NCBI RefSeq assembly: GCF_012489685.1
Contig: NC_080046.1
Location: forward strand, 47,083,176-47,147,175
Origin: Lotus japonicus
Taxonomy: Eukaryota; Streptophyta; Magnoliopsida; Fabales; Fabaceae
Length of the DNA: 64,000 nucleotides
Reading direction: 5' to 3'
The notes below the pieces were generated by a model. That model did not search any database, was not told the origin of the DNA, and was given only the letters and a program-made list of their open reading frames with translations. A program made the translations under genes and the position numbers. This document shows, piece after piece, positions 21,901 through 34,082 of the stretch (position 1 is its first letter; the number at the start of each line of letters is the position of its first letter).

Positions 21901-24320
21901 CTAGTGTTTATTTTACCCGTGCGTTGCACGGGGGATATGTTTATTGTATTTGATACATCGATCATATTTTAAATTATAAAAAAATTTAAGATACTAAAAA
22001 TGTAAGAAAAATCATAATGAAGCAGATGATAAACACATATTAATCATGGAAAAAAAAAAGAATGTGTCTGTTGTATTTAATACATTGATCAATATTTTAA
22101 ATTATAAAAAATTTAACATACTAAGAATGTAAGAACAATTATAATAAAGCAGATGATAAACACATATTAATCATGGGAAAAAAAGAATGTGATAGTAGCA
22201 CAAATTAGGGTTGTGAAAGATAAATCATAAAATATGACATCATTTTGTTTATTTGAAGTCATAAAATAGCAATATATCAGACTTTGTACAAAATTTACGA
22301 ACCTTAAACGGACAAAAATAATTTTGCATAGATTTCAAATAAGCCATCATAGATTTGTTTTGGCAATAAATTATAGGTGCATACATTTCTCCTCTCCTTT
22401 TATAACTGAATGCATTCGGTTGGTATCCCATTTGATTTTATTTGAAATTTAACATAATATCAATCAATTAGTTTAGAATATAATGATTGTTTAAAAAAAT
22501 ATAATGATACTTTTTATATAAAACAAAATCTCACGTTACATATACATAAAGAAATCTCTAAAGTTGAAAAGAAGATTTTAATATTTTATAAAAAAATTTC
22601 TCATATTTAAAAGTTTTAAATTAGCCAACATAGATTGTTTTGGTAATAAATTTTTGGTGCAGAAATTTTTCCTCTCCATTTATAACTGAATGCATTCGGT
22701 TGGTATCTCATTTAATTGTATTTGTAATTTAACACAATATCAATCAAATAGTTTAGAGTATAATGATTGTTTAAAAAAATATAATGATACTTTTTATATA
22801 AAACAATATGCCACGTTACATATGCATAAAAAATCTCTAAAGTTAAAAAGAAGATTTTAAAAATTTCAGTGTAACACGTGTCAAAATAGGAGAAGGATTT
22901 ACTTATACATAGGTGGCAACACCTTGAAACATCATTACAACAAACATTGATCTTTGCACTCTCTTTTTTGCCACCATTTATCAAGAAGTGTGGTCCTTTA
23001 GAGTTGTATAGTAGCCACCAACTGTATTTAGAATAACACATTTTATACTATTCTTGGTGTAGAACTCATGCTCCATTTCTTGCAAATCCATCACATATCA
23101 TCAATCATCGTTGGGAGCATCAATGTCTTTCTTTTACTCTACATCATTGGGAATGATCTTAAATTGTGCAAGATGATGCATCTGTTATAGAAAAAAAATA
23201 CAAAACCAAATTGCAAACCAAGCAAGAGCTTACATTGCACATGTGAGATGGACAAAACAAATTGAGAGGAACAATGAAATAATGTTTAGGCAGTGGAAAA
23301 CAATTGAATTACCAAAAAAAAGGTGAGCAGCAGACATGCAAGTCCATAAAACCCGGATAAGAGTTAATAATCTTTTTATACTAAGCAATCAGAATGTGTG
23401 AAGGCTATAATAAATTTCTTCCCTTACCTAAGATTGGGATGAGAAGTGATGTCCATAGAGCTCAACAAAGTCCCTATCCTCATTATATGAACTAAGAACT
23501 GTTCATTCTGCCACCAATCTTATATCCTAACCCCATTCCACATCAGATCAAGAATTGCAGTAAAAAAATGGAGTCGAAAAGGAGAATGAACCACATGCTG
23601 GAAAAGTTACTTATTTGATCAGATTCATAATTCTAAGATCAAAAATCAACACAAATCAGTAGCTATAAATTTATCAGCAAGAAATGAGATAGCAAGAGCA
23701 AAGGTCATAAATTGGTGAATGAAAATAAGGAAATTTTATATGATTCGTTCTCCTTACCCACATTCCCTTTCCATTCAGCTCATTAACTGTGTTAAGGCTT
23801 GCTAAGTATTTTCTGGATTTAAAATAAATAATAAGATAAATTAAAATAAAATTAAGAAATAAACAACCTAAATCCCAATCAAATCTAATATTAAAAATGG
23901 TATTAAATAAAGATAGATAAAAACTAACAAAATCTAGCAAATTGCAATAAAAACTCATAAAATCCCGAATTAATAAAAAAATTCAAAAATTCAATAAAAA
24001 TTAATCAATATATTCTAAATATAAATTTAAAATAAATTAAAAGACCAAATCTTATCTTTTAAAATAATATCAATCAATTATTTTAGAATATATAAAATTA
24101 AAACATATATCAATTGAAAATTATATCTTCTAAAATAATATCAATTAATTAGGTTAGAATATATAAAATTAAAACATATATCAATTGAAAATTATATCCT
24201 CTAACAAATTGACACGTGGAATAATTTTTATGAAAATTAATCTAGTGCTGACACGTCACTAAGAATTAATCTGGTGCTGACACATCACTATGGAAGTTCT
24301 TCTTTTCTAATATATATTGA
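21901..24320 (-). mobile_element. non-autonomous Helitron, 2.4 kb
   Basis: On the minus strand it begins TCAATATATATTAGAAAAG at 24320 and ends CTAG at 21901, inserted between A and T as Helitrons are. About 10 bases inside the 3' end is a 7-bp hairpin, CCCGTGC/GCACGGG. Internal tandem duplications are present: about 120 bp (21935-22190), about 290 bp (22335-22866) and about 68 bp (24050-24190). A short frame around 22860-23040 could be a captured exon but is unrecognised. No helicase, so movement would need another element. Confidence 0.85.
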
Positions 24321-24651
24321 TTGATATTGATATTGATATTGATTGATTACATTGGTTTTTGGACAATTAGTATTAGAAATTTAATGCATGCGTTCACAAA
24401 AAATGTTATATTCGAAACTCATTTAAAAATCTTATTGACTCAAACTATTTAATGATTATATCAAAATTTATATTATAGTCAAATATCTAAAACTAATCAA
24501 TGCTGAATTAATTTCCTTTCTTAAAAAAACTGTTTTAAATACGAGAAATTAATGATAATTTAATACATTAATTTTTAATCAATTCATAAATTTCATAGAT
24601 ATATTTCTTTTATAAAAAAATATTTTTAAAACACAAGTTTAATTGTTCCTA
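24321..24651. other. AT-rich DNA flanking the Helitron
   Basis: Begins with about five TTGATA/TTGAT units, then AT-rich sequence like the array at 20-21 kb. Confidence 0.5.
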
Positions 24652-24666
24652 CTGTTTCAAATAGTT

Positions 24667-26433
24667 TTTTTTAGAGCAAAAGAGATTTTATTCATTAATA
24701 AATGAAAGGGAAAACAACCCACAAAGAAGGGGAAAAACACCAAGACAACCAATGGAGAGAACAACCACCCAAGCTAAAAACACAACCAGCCTAGCACCTA
24801 AGAGGAAAATTCTCTTTAAGTACTTCGGCGAACCCTCTAATGGCGTCTTCATCACTACCAGGGAAAGTCATGCCTGCAAACTAAGCAAGACACCAAGCCT
24901 TCTTTGCTTGCATGAAATAAGGACCCGAAGGAAAAGGAGGACTAGGCGGTGCTGGCACAGATGCGATCATCAGGCTCTCAGATTTACGCGGACGACCCCT
25001 AGACCGCCGAGACCCCCCCACGTTGATCTTAGCCTCTTTAAATTTCTTAGGCCGACCACGCGGACGGGGCCTCGGAGTGGAAAAATCAAGAGCGAGATCA
25101 TCACCAAGAGTAGCAGCATCCTCCTCCTCAAAGGCATCCTCCTCCCTCACAAATTCTGAAAAAGCTTCCGAGCAATCTTGAGCGCCTCTAACAAGATCGG
25201 AGCCAATAACAGAGCACGCACCAACCTCAAAACAAGAGTGTGATGGACGAAAAATGGCGGGCTCATCACAACTCAAAGAACCAACATCATATGCAGAGGA
25301 ATCCGAATCCCCAACAACCTCCCTTGCAGCCAAGAAGCCACCAGCCGCAGAAACAGGGGTGGTGCAAACCTTAAAAGCCACAGATAAAAAACCCGATTGG
25401 TTCAGAACAAAATCGTTTAACCATGGCCATAAATTTCTCCTAGTTCCAACGGGGGAAATAAGTGACAAATTAAAATTCAAACCCCATCTTAAAAGAAACC
25501 AAACAGCCCCTCAATTCAAGCATTGGATAGACCACTGAATTAACACCCATTAAATTATCATAATTAGGCACAGGTGTGAAAAACTGGTCCCACTTCCAAT
25601 CTACCTCTTCGTTGCCCACCAACTGCAACGCTCCCTCAACAACATCACCAACGACAGCAGCAGCTAAAGGCGGCGCCACCTCGAGGCCAACCCAAGCACC
25701 CGCGACCACGCTGCCCTCCTCACACCTTCCTGTAGAAACTGACTCAGGGAAGAGAAAGTCGTCGGAAATCCGCTTTAAACACGGACCGCAGCCACCCCCC
25801 GACTCAGGGAACATAACCTCTGAATCCAGCATCATACGTTGAGCTGGCCTCTCCACCGGCACTCCTTTCACCACGGCACTCCAGGAGCGACGCGAAGGAA
25901 GATGGTGACTCCCTGAAACCGGCCGACCCTGAGCATGGGAAATCTTCGCCGGCGCAAGAGAATCCACTGAAACAGAGCACCTGCGCCGATAGCCACCCCT
26001 AATCTTTCCAGCGGAAATCTCTGGTTTAACTGATAGATAAGCACCTCCAAGCCTTACTCCATCCAAGAATTCCATGGCTTTAACAACATCTTCTTTTTTA
26101 GCCTACCGAACAAAGCCGAAGCGAAACTCTCTCCCGCTTCTCCTCTTGCGCTGTAGAAATACGTTTGTCAGCCTACCATGTTGGAAGAAAAGATCCCTCA
26201 CCTGAGAGTAATCTACTGAATCTGCAATCCCGTCGATGAATAAGGGGTAGCAAGGACGAGCGGCGGGCACAGCAGCACCGACAACCCTTGCAGAGTCGCC
26301 CCTCTGTACCCCATCTTCGTCTTCCTCGTCCTCAGAACTTGAGGTGTCACCACTAGAATCAGAAAAGGCCTTCTTTGCAGCATGGGATAAGCAAACCCTA
26401 GCAGAGCAATTGAACTGTTTCATTGGATTATTC
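24667..26433 (-). mobile_element. LINE-like insertion carrying only an RRM/AT-hook ORF1, copy 2
   Basis: The 15-bp target duplication CTGTTTCAAATAGTT lies at 24652-24666 and 26434-26448. A poly(T) run at 24663-24672 is the tail of a minus-strand insert. The 3' UTR ends with AATAAAATCTCTTTTGCTCT before the tail. The insert is 1,767 bp and contains one long ORF1-type region almost from end to end, with no room for ORF2. 5' truncation cannot explain this, because truncation removes ORF1 first. Confidence 0.9.
24791..26423 (-). pseudogene. RRM plus AT-hook ORF1 protein, broken
   Basis: From ATG 26423 the order is: acidic serine stretch, an RRM-like fold (YPLFIDGIAD, then EFRFGFVR, AKKEDVVKAMEFLDGV, LGGAYLSVKPE), a region with MFPES and FLFPES, a segment with WDQFFTPVPNYDN, two AT-hooks (RPRGRPKK, RSRGRPRK) and a C-terminal tail. 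Breaks are an in-frame TAG after FGFVR (about 26104), a frame change near 25475, and an in-frame TAG at 24881-24883; the natural end is TAG at 24791. The tail aligns by eye with the 18700-19722 protein. RRM-bearing ORF1 proteins are known in plant LINEs, where they bind element RNA. The full domain set here is seen; function is inferred. Confidence 0.7.
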
Positions 26434-26717
26434 CTGTTTCAAATAGTTAACTTTGACAAACATCAATGGTAAATAAAAGTAAGAAATTGAATTAAATGAA
26501 ATACATAATATATTAATTTTGACAAATTAATAAATCATATCTTCTATTTTACTAGATATTATATTTTTTAATTTATTATTATAATATTTTTTAATGCTAA
26601 TTATTAAAACCTCAATTATTAATTATAGTTAAACACATAAAAAAAATTATACAAAAAAATGGTTAGTTTCACCTAATAAACTCATGAAGCAAAATCCATT
26701 AATGTATAGACGAAATT

Positions 26718-29700
26718 TGTGAGACCCAAGATTTTAAGCTTAGAATAAATTAGTGAAATTCCTTATTAACGAATAAGTTCGACGTAGCGTGAAGGGAAAC
26801 CTGAACAAGAGTTTATTGGATGAAATAAATTTATGAAGGAGAAGGTTCAGGAAAAGTTCAAGGATTGTATCAAAACCGATAAGAGTTATAGCACGACTAA
26901 TATTCGCCTAAGCCTAGGTCAAAGCCACTAGTAAATAGCTAAATTACACTTTAGGACGCGATGGAAACTAATTCCAAAAATATTCAGAGAAATGTTAGAA
27001 TTTCTCTTATTCGTCTGTAAACAAGTATTTCGATGCGAAACCCTGGAATGTACGAACGTCAAATTCCAATTCTCGGAAGTTTGCCGAAACGGAATCCCTG
27101 ATAGTTCAGAAACCCTAAAATCGACGGGCGATGAAGACTTTTTCTATTCGGAGCTTCAAATAAAGATTTCATCCGCGTACGCCCACTCTAATCGACGTTC
27201 CGAATCTTTCTTCAGAAGGAAGTTTCTGCATCCGAGGTCAAAATCATAAAGTGCATAAAGTGCATTTTGAGCCGGTACACATTAAAAACAAGCCTCGAAA
27301 ATCAAAAATCATACTGATATTTCTTTGAAGAATTAGAAGATTCAGCGGGAAGATTATCGTGTCTAAAATACGTTGGAATCAGTAGGAAAAATCGGAATCG
27401 CGAAATTTTCATTTTTCCGCATTTTCCATTTCCTATATATAGTATGAAAAATGAAAAAAAAACAAAAAAATTCACAAACACACACACACGGCCGAGGGGT
27501 GCAAGGAGGAAAAAGGAAGAAAAGTGATTTTGCCAATTCTTGACCGATCGTCGTTCCGTTCGTTGCTACGCGTAGACCTCGAGGTACTGATGCTTTTCCC
27601 TACTTCTGATCGTTAGATCTGTCGACTTTTTCTATGTCTTTCTGTGCTCAAAGTTTTGAGCTTTTGTAAAACTGTCCAAATAAGCTGATTTTGGTGTCTA
27701 AACTTATTGCCTACGTGTTCTAGAGCGTGAATATCCGGTTGTTTTCTGCTGAATGTCGCCGAAATGCCGCCGGGATCAATTTCTGTTGGAAAAACCCATT
27801 TCCGGGTAAAGTTCCGTTCTTTAAGCTGAAAGTTCACGACTGAGCTTAGCTTTAGTAGGATTAGTTGTTATAAATGTCGTTAGTATCGATCCCATCCAAT
27901 TTGTTTTTCGAAATTCCAATTTTGAAATTCTGAGTTGAAAATAATGACCAAAATACCCCTGCGACAGTTTTCGACCCGATAATTTTTCTGAGAGTTTCCC
28001 TGGCCTAGATATCGCCTAAGAATACCTTGGAATTGATTTAGATCGAAGAAAAAGTTCGAAAACCCTATTTTCTATAGTGGCCGAAACCTATTTGGTTGGG
28101 TACCGTGTCCAAAAATAATTTTCGAGTCTCTATGACCTGAGCCATTGCGTAGCTCTTTCAATTGTCGAAATTTTGGCGCCGGTTTCGTGTCATTCCGAGT
28201 TCTGTAGCTCGAGTTATGCACGTTTTAGCGAATAAAGTGTTTTTGTACAAAACCTGAATCAAGTCAAAACTCATCCATTCGGGGAAAGCCCTTCCTTTCG
28301 TGCCTAAATGTTGTACTCTGAAGCTTCTTGAGCTTAGACGAAAATTAGTTAGGATTGTTTCGACGGTGTCGACTTGTTTTGATTCATTATTGCTTTGTTT
28401 GCTCAAAGGTTCGATTGTGGAAACTTTGGGATTGACTGAACAAGCTTGTGAGGGAGACCTACACCGCGAGACCGGAACAACTCGAGGTTAGGGCAACTTA
28501 CTTACTAGTTATTTTTGTGTGTAGGCGTCGATAAATTCGACTTGAATGTATTGTGATCGTGAGTGGCAACTCACCGTTATTAGTTAATGACCTAGAGTCG
28601 ACTTGTTCGACTTATTTGTTAAATTCTGCACAAATATTGCATGAACTGTTCTGAAAAAAATGTTTTCTGGAGGCTTCAGCCGAGTGAACTTATATGAGAC
28701 GTGTGTCTCCATTTTCTGAGAGGCTTCGGCCGTTTACTGGTTTCTGTCTTATCGCTTTCTAGTGGACATGACAGGGTTATGTTTTGCAGCACTGCATTAA
28801 TGTTTCATCGCTCAATAGAGCTTGATGTATTTGTGTTTAAGATTAAATTGTGCTGACTATATTCGTGCATTTAATGCGACTTTCGGAGTGTGGATTACAC
28901 TTATCTTCGTGATGGCAATGACGGGTTTGTTTTGGGAATGTTTGATAGGTCGAACCAAGGTTCGAGCCTTTATTGTTTTAGGAATCGAGACCTTCCCGGG
29001 GAATTACTTGGGTTTATTGGGATCTTTTTACTTATAGAGTCTTGAAACAAACGAAATCAGAACTTGATTTGTAAATGAAATTCATAATACACTAATCAAG
29101 ATAGAACACTTTTAAATAATGATGATAACCTCTTGGAAAAGACTTAGGATGTGAAAATGGTTTGGAAAACGGGAAGGGTCGACAATCTAAGTGTGAGGAA
29201 AACTTTGAGTGCGATAGCACCTTTTGTTTCTTTAGTGGTTTATCTAGCCATCCAAAGGATGAGCCTGGGATGATTGGAAAGTCCCCAAGTGCGAGTGCAC
29301 CATCTTTGCTCATTGAGCAGCCTTTCGGCCATCGAGTTGATGAGCCTGAGTAAATTGAAAAGTCACTGAGTGCGAGCAGCATTCTCCTTGTTCGTTGAAC
29401 AGTCCATTTGACCATCGAGCTGGTGAGTCAAAGTAACTTGAAAAGTCACTGAATGCCAGAAGCATTCTTTTGCTCGTTGAGCAGTTTGGTTGACCATCGT
29501 GACGGTGAGCCCAAGTGACTAGTAAAGTTACCAAATGCGATTAGCACTTCTTTGTTTACCTTAGGGTATTGTAGAGACAATGTACTCTAGCTAGACACGC
29601 GTGCCTTGGTGAGGACGATTCATTGTTTGGCTAACCATATTGCATTCATGCATACATTTCTTGGAAAGTGTGCTGCTTTCCGAAGGACGATATCAGATCG

Positions 29701-30743
29701 GACTTCAACGGAGCTAGATGCCCCAAATGGAGCTAGCTGCTTCACAAGAGCGTGCTGCTTCACAGGAGCGTGCTGCTTCATAAAAGCGAGGTGCTTTAGC
29801 GAAGCGAGGTGCTTGGCTTGTCCCATCCATCGAGATGGTGACATTTTATCCGGATCATCTTTTGAGCATGTCATTGCACTGGCACGCCATGCACCTAACC
29901 ATACTTGTGGATGTTATTGTGATTTGTTGTTGATAAACATCGTTATATATATCTTGATGATTTTATGTTGATAAACATGCTATGTATCAACCTTAGGGTA
30001 GGCAATACATGACTTATATGTATATATACAACATATATATATACCCCATTTATCACATGTTGTTTGTATTATCTATTTTATTCCGTGAGTTGACCCTAGC
30101 GCCTTGGCTTTGTTTGTATGTTTGTGTTTGGGCGGTCGGCCTGCTGCCAGGCGTCCGTCAGCCGATTCGTGATGACTCGTCACTCGGGGAGGACCATGAG
30201 CGTAATGACTATTACTGAAGCTGTCGACGTGGACCCGGACTTCATGCCTGATCGAGGAAGGGTCGATGAAAGTAGTGTGGGATATGGGTGGTAGAGTCTT
30301 TGAGTTTGTTGTTAGAGTCATAGCTCTGATTGTCATTCCTTATTTTGGGGCAGGGTAGATCCCCGACTGTTAGCTTTTTGTGTGATTCCCTTCCATGAGG
30401 ATCACAGAGAGTTTGTCGGACGTAGGAAGTCTTTTGAGGCCGTTTTGGGCCGACTTACTTTCGTTGGAGGACTGTATTCAGAATACTTGACCTTTTGTTT
30501 TAGTTTGTACATATTTGCCCACGGGCACTACCTTTCCGTCACTGGAGGTCACTCGTGACGATGTTTTTAGTTGCAGCGAGGGCTGTGCTTGTTTTGTATA
30601 TTACTCGCTGTTAATCGCGATTGGGTTGAGTCTTTATTTCGACAAGTCTTTTTATTTAAACAAAACGAAAAAAAATACCTGCTTTTCCGCTTTATTTTAT
30701 TTTTGAGTTACTAAAGTGACGCCACCGAAATCGGGGTGTTACA
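26718..30743. mobile_element. 4.0-kb solo LTR with perfect 5-bp target duplication
   Basis: The unit begins TGTGAGACCC at 26718 and ends GGGGTGTTACA at 30743. AAATT flanks it on both sides (26713-26717, 30744-30748). Termini TGTGA/TTACA are near-inverted. No gag, pol or primer-binding site occurs inside, so this is one LTR left after recombination between two. Its size points to a large Ty3-type family such as legume Ogre/Tat; the family is inferred. If read on the plus strand, a TATATATAG box at about 27435 is followed by a leader-like segment. Open frames inside are short and unsupported. Confidence 0.8.
29258..29560. repeat. about 82-bp tandem repeat inside the solo LTR
   Basis: Four diverged units begin with GATGAGCC or GGTGAGTC near 29258, 29339, 29422 and 29502. 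Each includes TTGAAAAGTCACTGA-like and TTGAGCAG-like blocks. A second array of about 20-bp units (GTGCTGCTTCACAGGAGC-like) lies at 29700-29815. Confidence 0.8.
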
Positions 30744-30861
30744 AAATTATGCTATATTTTAAATTTTCTATTACTAATTTATTAATCCATTTATGTTTTA
30801 AATAATTTGTATTTAGTTATTGCTTTCACGTAATTAATTAATTAATTTATTACAGGCATGT

Positions 30862-31906
30862 ATACAATTGAGTTTTAAAAAAGAGGGCTACCTCATGCTC
30901 AAATCTTGATATGGTTGTCAAAGAGTGCAAAATTGAGAACAGGGAGCGACATTGACAAAATTATATCAGCAGAGTTATCGAACCCTACATTGTATGCTTC
31001 TTTATCAAATGATATTTCCAATTTCATGATGCACGGACCATGCGGTTTAGCAAACAAGTATGTGAATATCAACGTTGAATATTGCAATAAATCAAATGAA
31101 ATAAAATATTTGTTCAAGTATGTGAAAAAGGGTCCTGATCGAGCTTCAGTTGAAATTTCTAATCGTGGTAAAGACACAAACGAAGATGAAGTAGTAGAAG
31201 AAATAAAGCAGTATTATGACTGCAGGTACTTGTCTCCATGTGAAGCAGTGTGGAGAATTTCTCAATTCTATATGACAAGTGGTCCCCTGTTCATAGGTTA
31301 GCCTTCCATTTACCTAATGAGCAGCCAATTATGTTCTAGGATTACAAAAGAATTGATAGAGTTGTTGACATAAATGAAAATCTGGATACCATGTTCTTAG
31401 CATGGTTTGAAGCAAATAAAAAATATCCAACTGGTCGAAATCTAACTATGCAAAATTTCCTTAAATGTTCGTTTACGACCATGATGCAAGGTTATGGAAA
31501 GTCAGGAAACAAGGTTTTGCAATTGGAAGGTTGACTTATATCCCTCCTGGTTGTAGAGAAATTTTCTACATGAGACTATTGCTCACTAAATATCCATAAA
31601 GGATGTACGAGTTTTGATGATGTGAAGACAGTTCATGGACAACTATTTGAAACATTCCGAGATGCATGTTATGCTATGGGGTTGCTAGCTAATGACAAGG
31701 AGTTCATAGATGCAATTAAGGAATCAAGCGAAGTAGGTTATGGTCACCAGTTAAGACGGGTATTCGCTACTTTACTATTCATGTGCACAATGAGTAGACC
31801 ATATTTGGTTTGGAATGTTACATGGGGATTACTTGCTGATGGAATCTTGCATGAAAGAAGAAGAATGCTTCAAATACAAGGTATTCCAAAAATTATAATT
31901 TCATGA
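30862..31906 (+). pseudogene. Helitron Rep/helicase-like protein, central fragment, broken
   Basis: The frame opens with YTIEF-stop-KRGLPHAQILIWL, matching the KRGLPHAH segment of plant Helitron proteins. MHGPCG, LFKYVKKG, CEAVWRISQF, then AWFEANKKYPTGR and TFRDACYAMGLL...DDKE-like and HQLRRVFATLLFMC follow, in the order of the Helitron N-domain and the region ahead of the Pif1-type helicase. It is broken by TAA near 30876, a stop near 31299, and a frame change around 31480-31600. The helicase core and the upstream part are missing. The intact protein would nick, unwind and transfer rolling-circle strands. Confidence 0.8.
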
Positions 31907-31954
31907 CTTTTGTTTTGTATTTTTTTATCAGAGAAACACCGTGAATACTTAGTT

Positions 31955-32169
31955 TTTTTTTAGAAAGATGAAATATATAGATATATACAACCCCTCCCAA
32001 CAAGGGTACAGTGACCAAGCCAACATTAAAATGTCGGCAAAAACCTTGCCACAATAATCAAGAACCCAGAAACGCCAGCAAACTAAAAACCTGCAAAAAC
32101 CTAGCAAAACAAGAAAGCAGCTAAAAACCTAGGCCTCCAATGGCGAAAAGAATCGGCAACTAAAAACCC
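31955..32169 (-). mobile_element. severely 5'-truncated LINE 3' end
   Basis: TGAATACTTAGTT flanks the insert (31942-31954 and 32170-32182). A poly(T) run at the left is its tail. The 215-bp body is 3' UTR only. It sits in the AT-rich spacer just downstream of the broken Helitron helicase. Confidence 0.85.
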
Positions 32170-32182
32170 TGAATACTTAGTT

Positions 32183-32677
32183 ATGGTGTGAATATTTTTT
32201 TATCAGATATTTAATGGTTTTTTAAGACATTAAATTATTAACAATTAAAAAAAAGGATAAAAAAACGGTTTTTAGAAATAAATAACGTATTTAAAAAAGT
32301 GAAATTCAACTATTTAACGATTATTAAACACATATATTTACAATCAATTAATAAAAAACATTAACTTCTACATTCCTTTTTTTAAAATAATACGAATTTC
32401 ATACACCATCTTAATTTCTGTAATTTTTTGTCAATGGTGGAAAAATTAACTTCAAAAAACCTTTCCTTTTATTAAAAATACGTTTGCAATATACCTATTT
32501 AATGATCTTTTCTTTACATTAATTACTAGCTAAATGATAACAACAAAAACAAGTGTAATCCTATGTCATCTCAAAAAACATGTAACTAAGTCTGTACATT
32601 TAAATGTATTACATTTACATATGTTATTATCACTGTTAATTTTACATCAGATGTAACTACGAAACAAAATTAAACCA
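32183..32677. other. AT-rich spacer
   Basis: Resembles the AT-rich repeats at 18-21 kb (CCTTTCCTTTTATTAAAAA, TATTTAATGATC). No gene. Confidence 0.45.
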
Positions 32678-32687
32678 TTAATTTATT

Positions 32688-34055
32688 GGGTAAATAGCCA
32701 ACTTCGTCCCTGAATGTGTTAGCTGCCTTCAACTTGGTCCTTAAACTTCTAAAATGTCTCCCGTGGTCCCTGGAAGTGGCAAAACTCATTCATGCTAGTC
32801 CCTGGGTTAAAAAAGGCAGACAGACGTTAACAGAAGTCTGACCTAGATTTTTTTTTGTCATAATTGAAGCTTACGTGACATTTGACTGTTAGAAAAGTTT
32901 TTAAGACTTCAATCTAGTCCCTGAATTTGAAAAAACAAAATTTTCTCCCCCTCTTCCTCTACCTCTACCCACCACCATCACGCTCTCTCCATCTCCATCT
33001 TCTTCTTCCCACCCTCATCCCCTCCCTCTCACGCTCTCCCTCACCAAAATCACAAACTGTTTGAAATAGCTTCTTGTATCAATGATGATTGTTGCTACTG
33101 TGGTTAACAAGCTTGATCTTGTATCTTCGTGTTTGTATTGTGTGCTTGACTCACAAAATTGAGTTGAAGATTCAGACCAAGGAGTGGAGGCCGATTAATA
33201 GCCAGCATATCTGCGATTTTTGGTTTGTTGGATGGTATGGTGAAGACAATGGACAATGCAGAGAGTGTGAAGTTGCAGTATCGCTCCCTTGCTAAGGTTT
33301 TGGATGATCCTTCAAGGATTGCCTCCAGCAAGACGGTACCTAACTGGGTTTAGATCTGCTGCACACCATCATCAGAATTAGGTGGCTGCTAATACTTCTT
33401 CAACAATATACCACTACAATTTCTCTAGTTCCACTTTTGTATTTAGAAAACTGTGCTAGTTGTATGTAAAAATATATGCTTTCTCATGCTTCGTGTTCGT
33501 TGAGAGTTTAATAGCTTAATTAGCAATCACCTTGTAATAGACACAGTAACAGATTTGGAAACAACTCATCTAAAATGAGTTTTCACTTTTCAAAAAAAAA
33601 ACTTTTTGTCTATGGAAATGATTTTGGAAGAGGGTTTAAGTTTATTTCTTGGTTTTGTGATTTTGGGTTGAAGGATTTTAGTTTTTGGAAGGGAAAAGGG
33701 GTTGGGGTGAGGGAGAGCGTAAGAGGGAGGGGATGAGAGTGGGAAGAAGAAGATGGAGATGGAGAGAGGGTGATGGTGGTGGGGAGAGGTAGAGGAAGAT
33801 GGGGGAGTGAAAAAAAAATTCAAATTCAAGGACTAGATTGAAGTCTTAAAAACTTTTCTAACAGTCAACTGTCACGTAAGCTTCAATAATGACAAAAAAA
33901 AAATTTCAGGCGTTAATGTCTGTCTGCCTTTTTTAACCCAGGGACTAGCATGAATGAGTTTTGCCACTTTCAGGGACCACGAGAGACATTTTAGAAGTTT
34001 AAGGACCAAGTTGAAGGCGGCTGACACATTCAGGGTCCAAGTTGGCTATTTACCC
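32688..34055. mobile_element. Mutator-like fold-back element, 1.37 kb
   Basis: Ends GGGTAAATAGCCAACTTCGT and its inverted counterpart CCAAGTTGGCTATTTACCC bracket arms of about 370 bp. A direct TTAATTTATT (32678-32687, 34056-34065) is a 10-bp target duplication, which fits the Mutator superfamily. Between the arms (about 33050-33590) is unique sequence, including a frame with DNAESVKLQYRSLAKVLDDP near 33255. This may be a captured gene piece; I do not recognise the gene. No transposase. Confidence 0.82.
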
Positions 34056-34082
34056 TTAATTTATTACTACAACGTACAATAT

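Noticed and set aside
22712..23041. 109-codon minus-strand frame in the Helitron as a real gene
   Set aside because: Only a central stretch looks protein-like; the rest is AT-rich filler within the element, so it is at most a captured exon.
26992..30706. Several frames of 60-130 codons inside the 4-kb LTR
   Set aside because: They overlap on both strands, match no domain and lie in a unit defined as non-coding LTR by its ends and target duplication.
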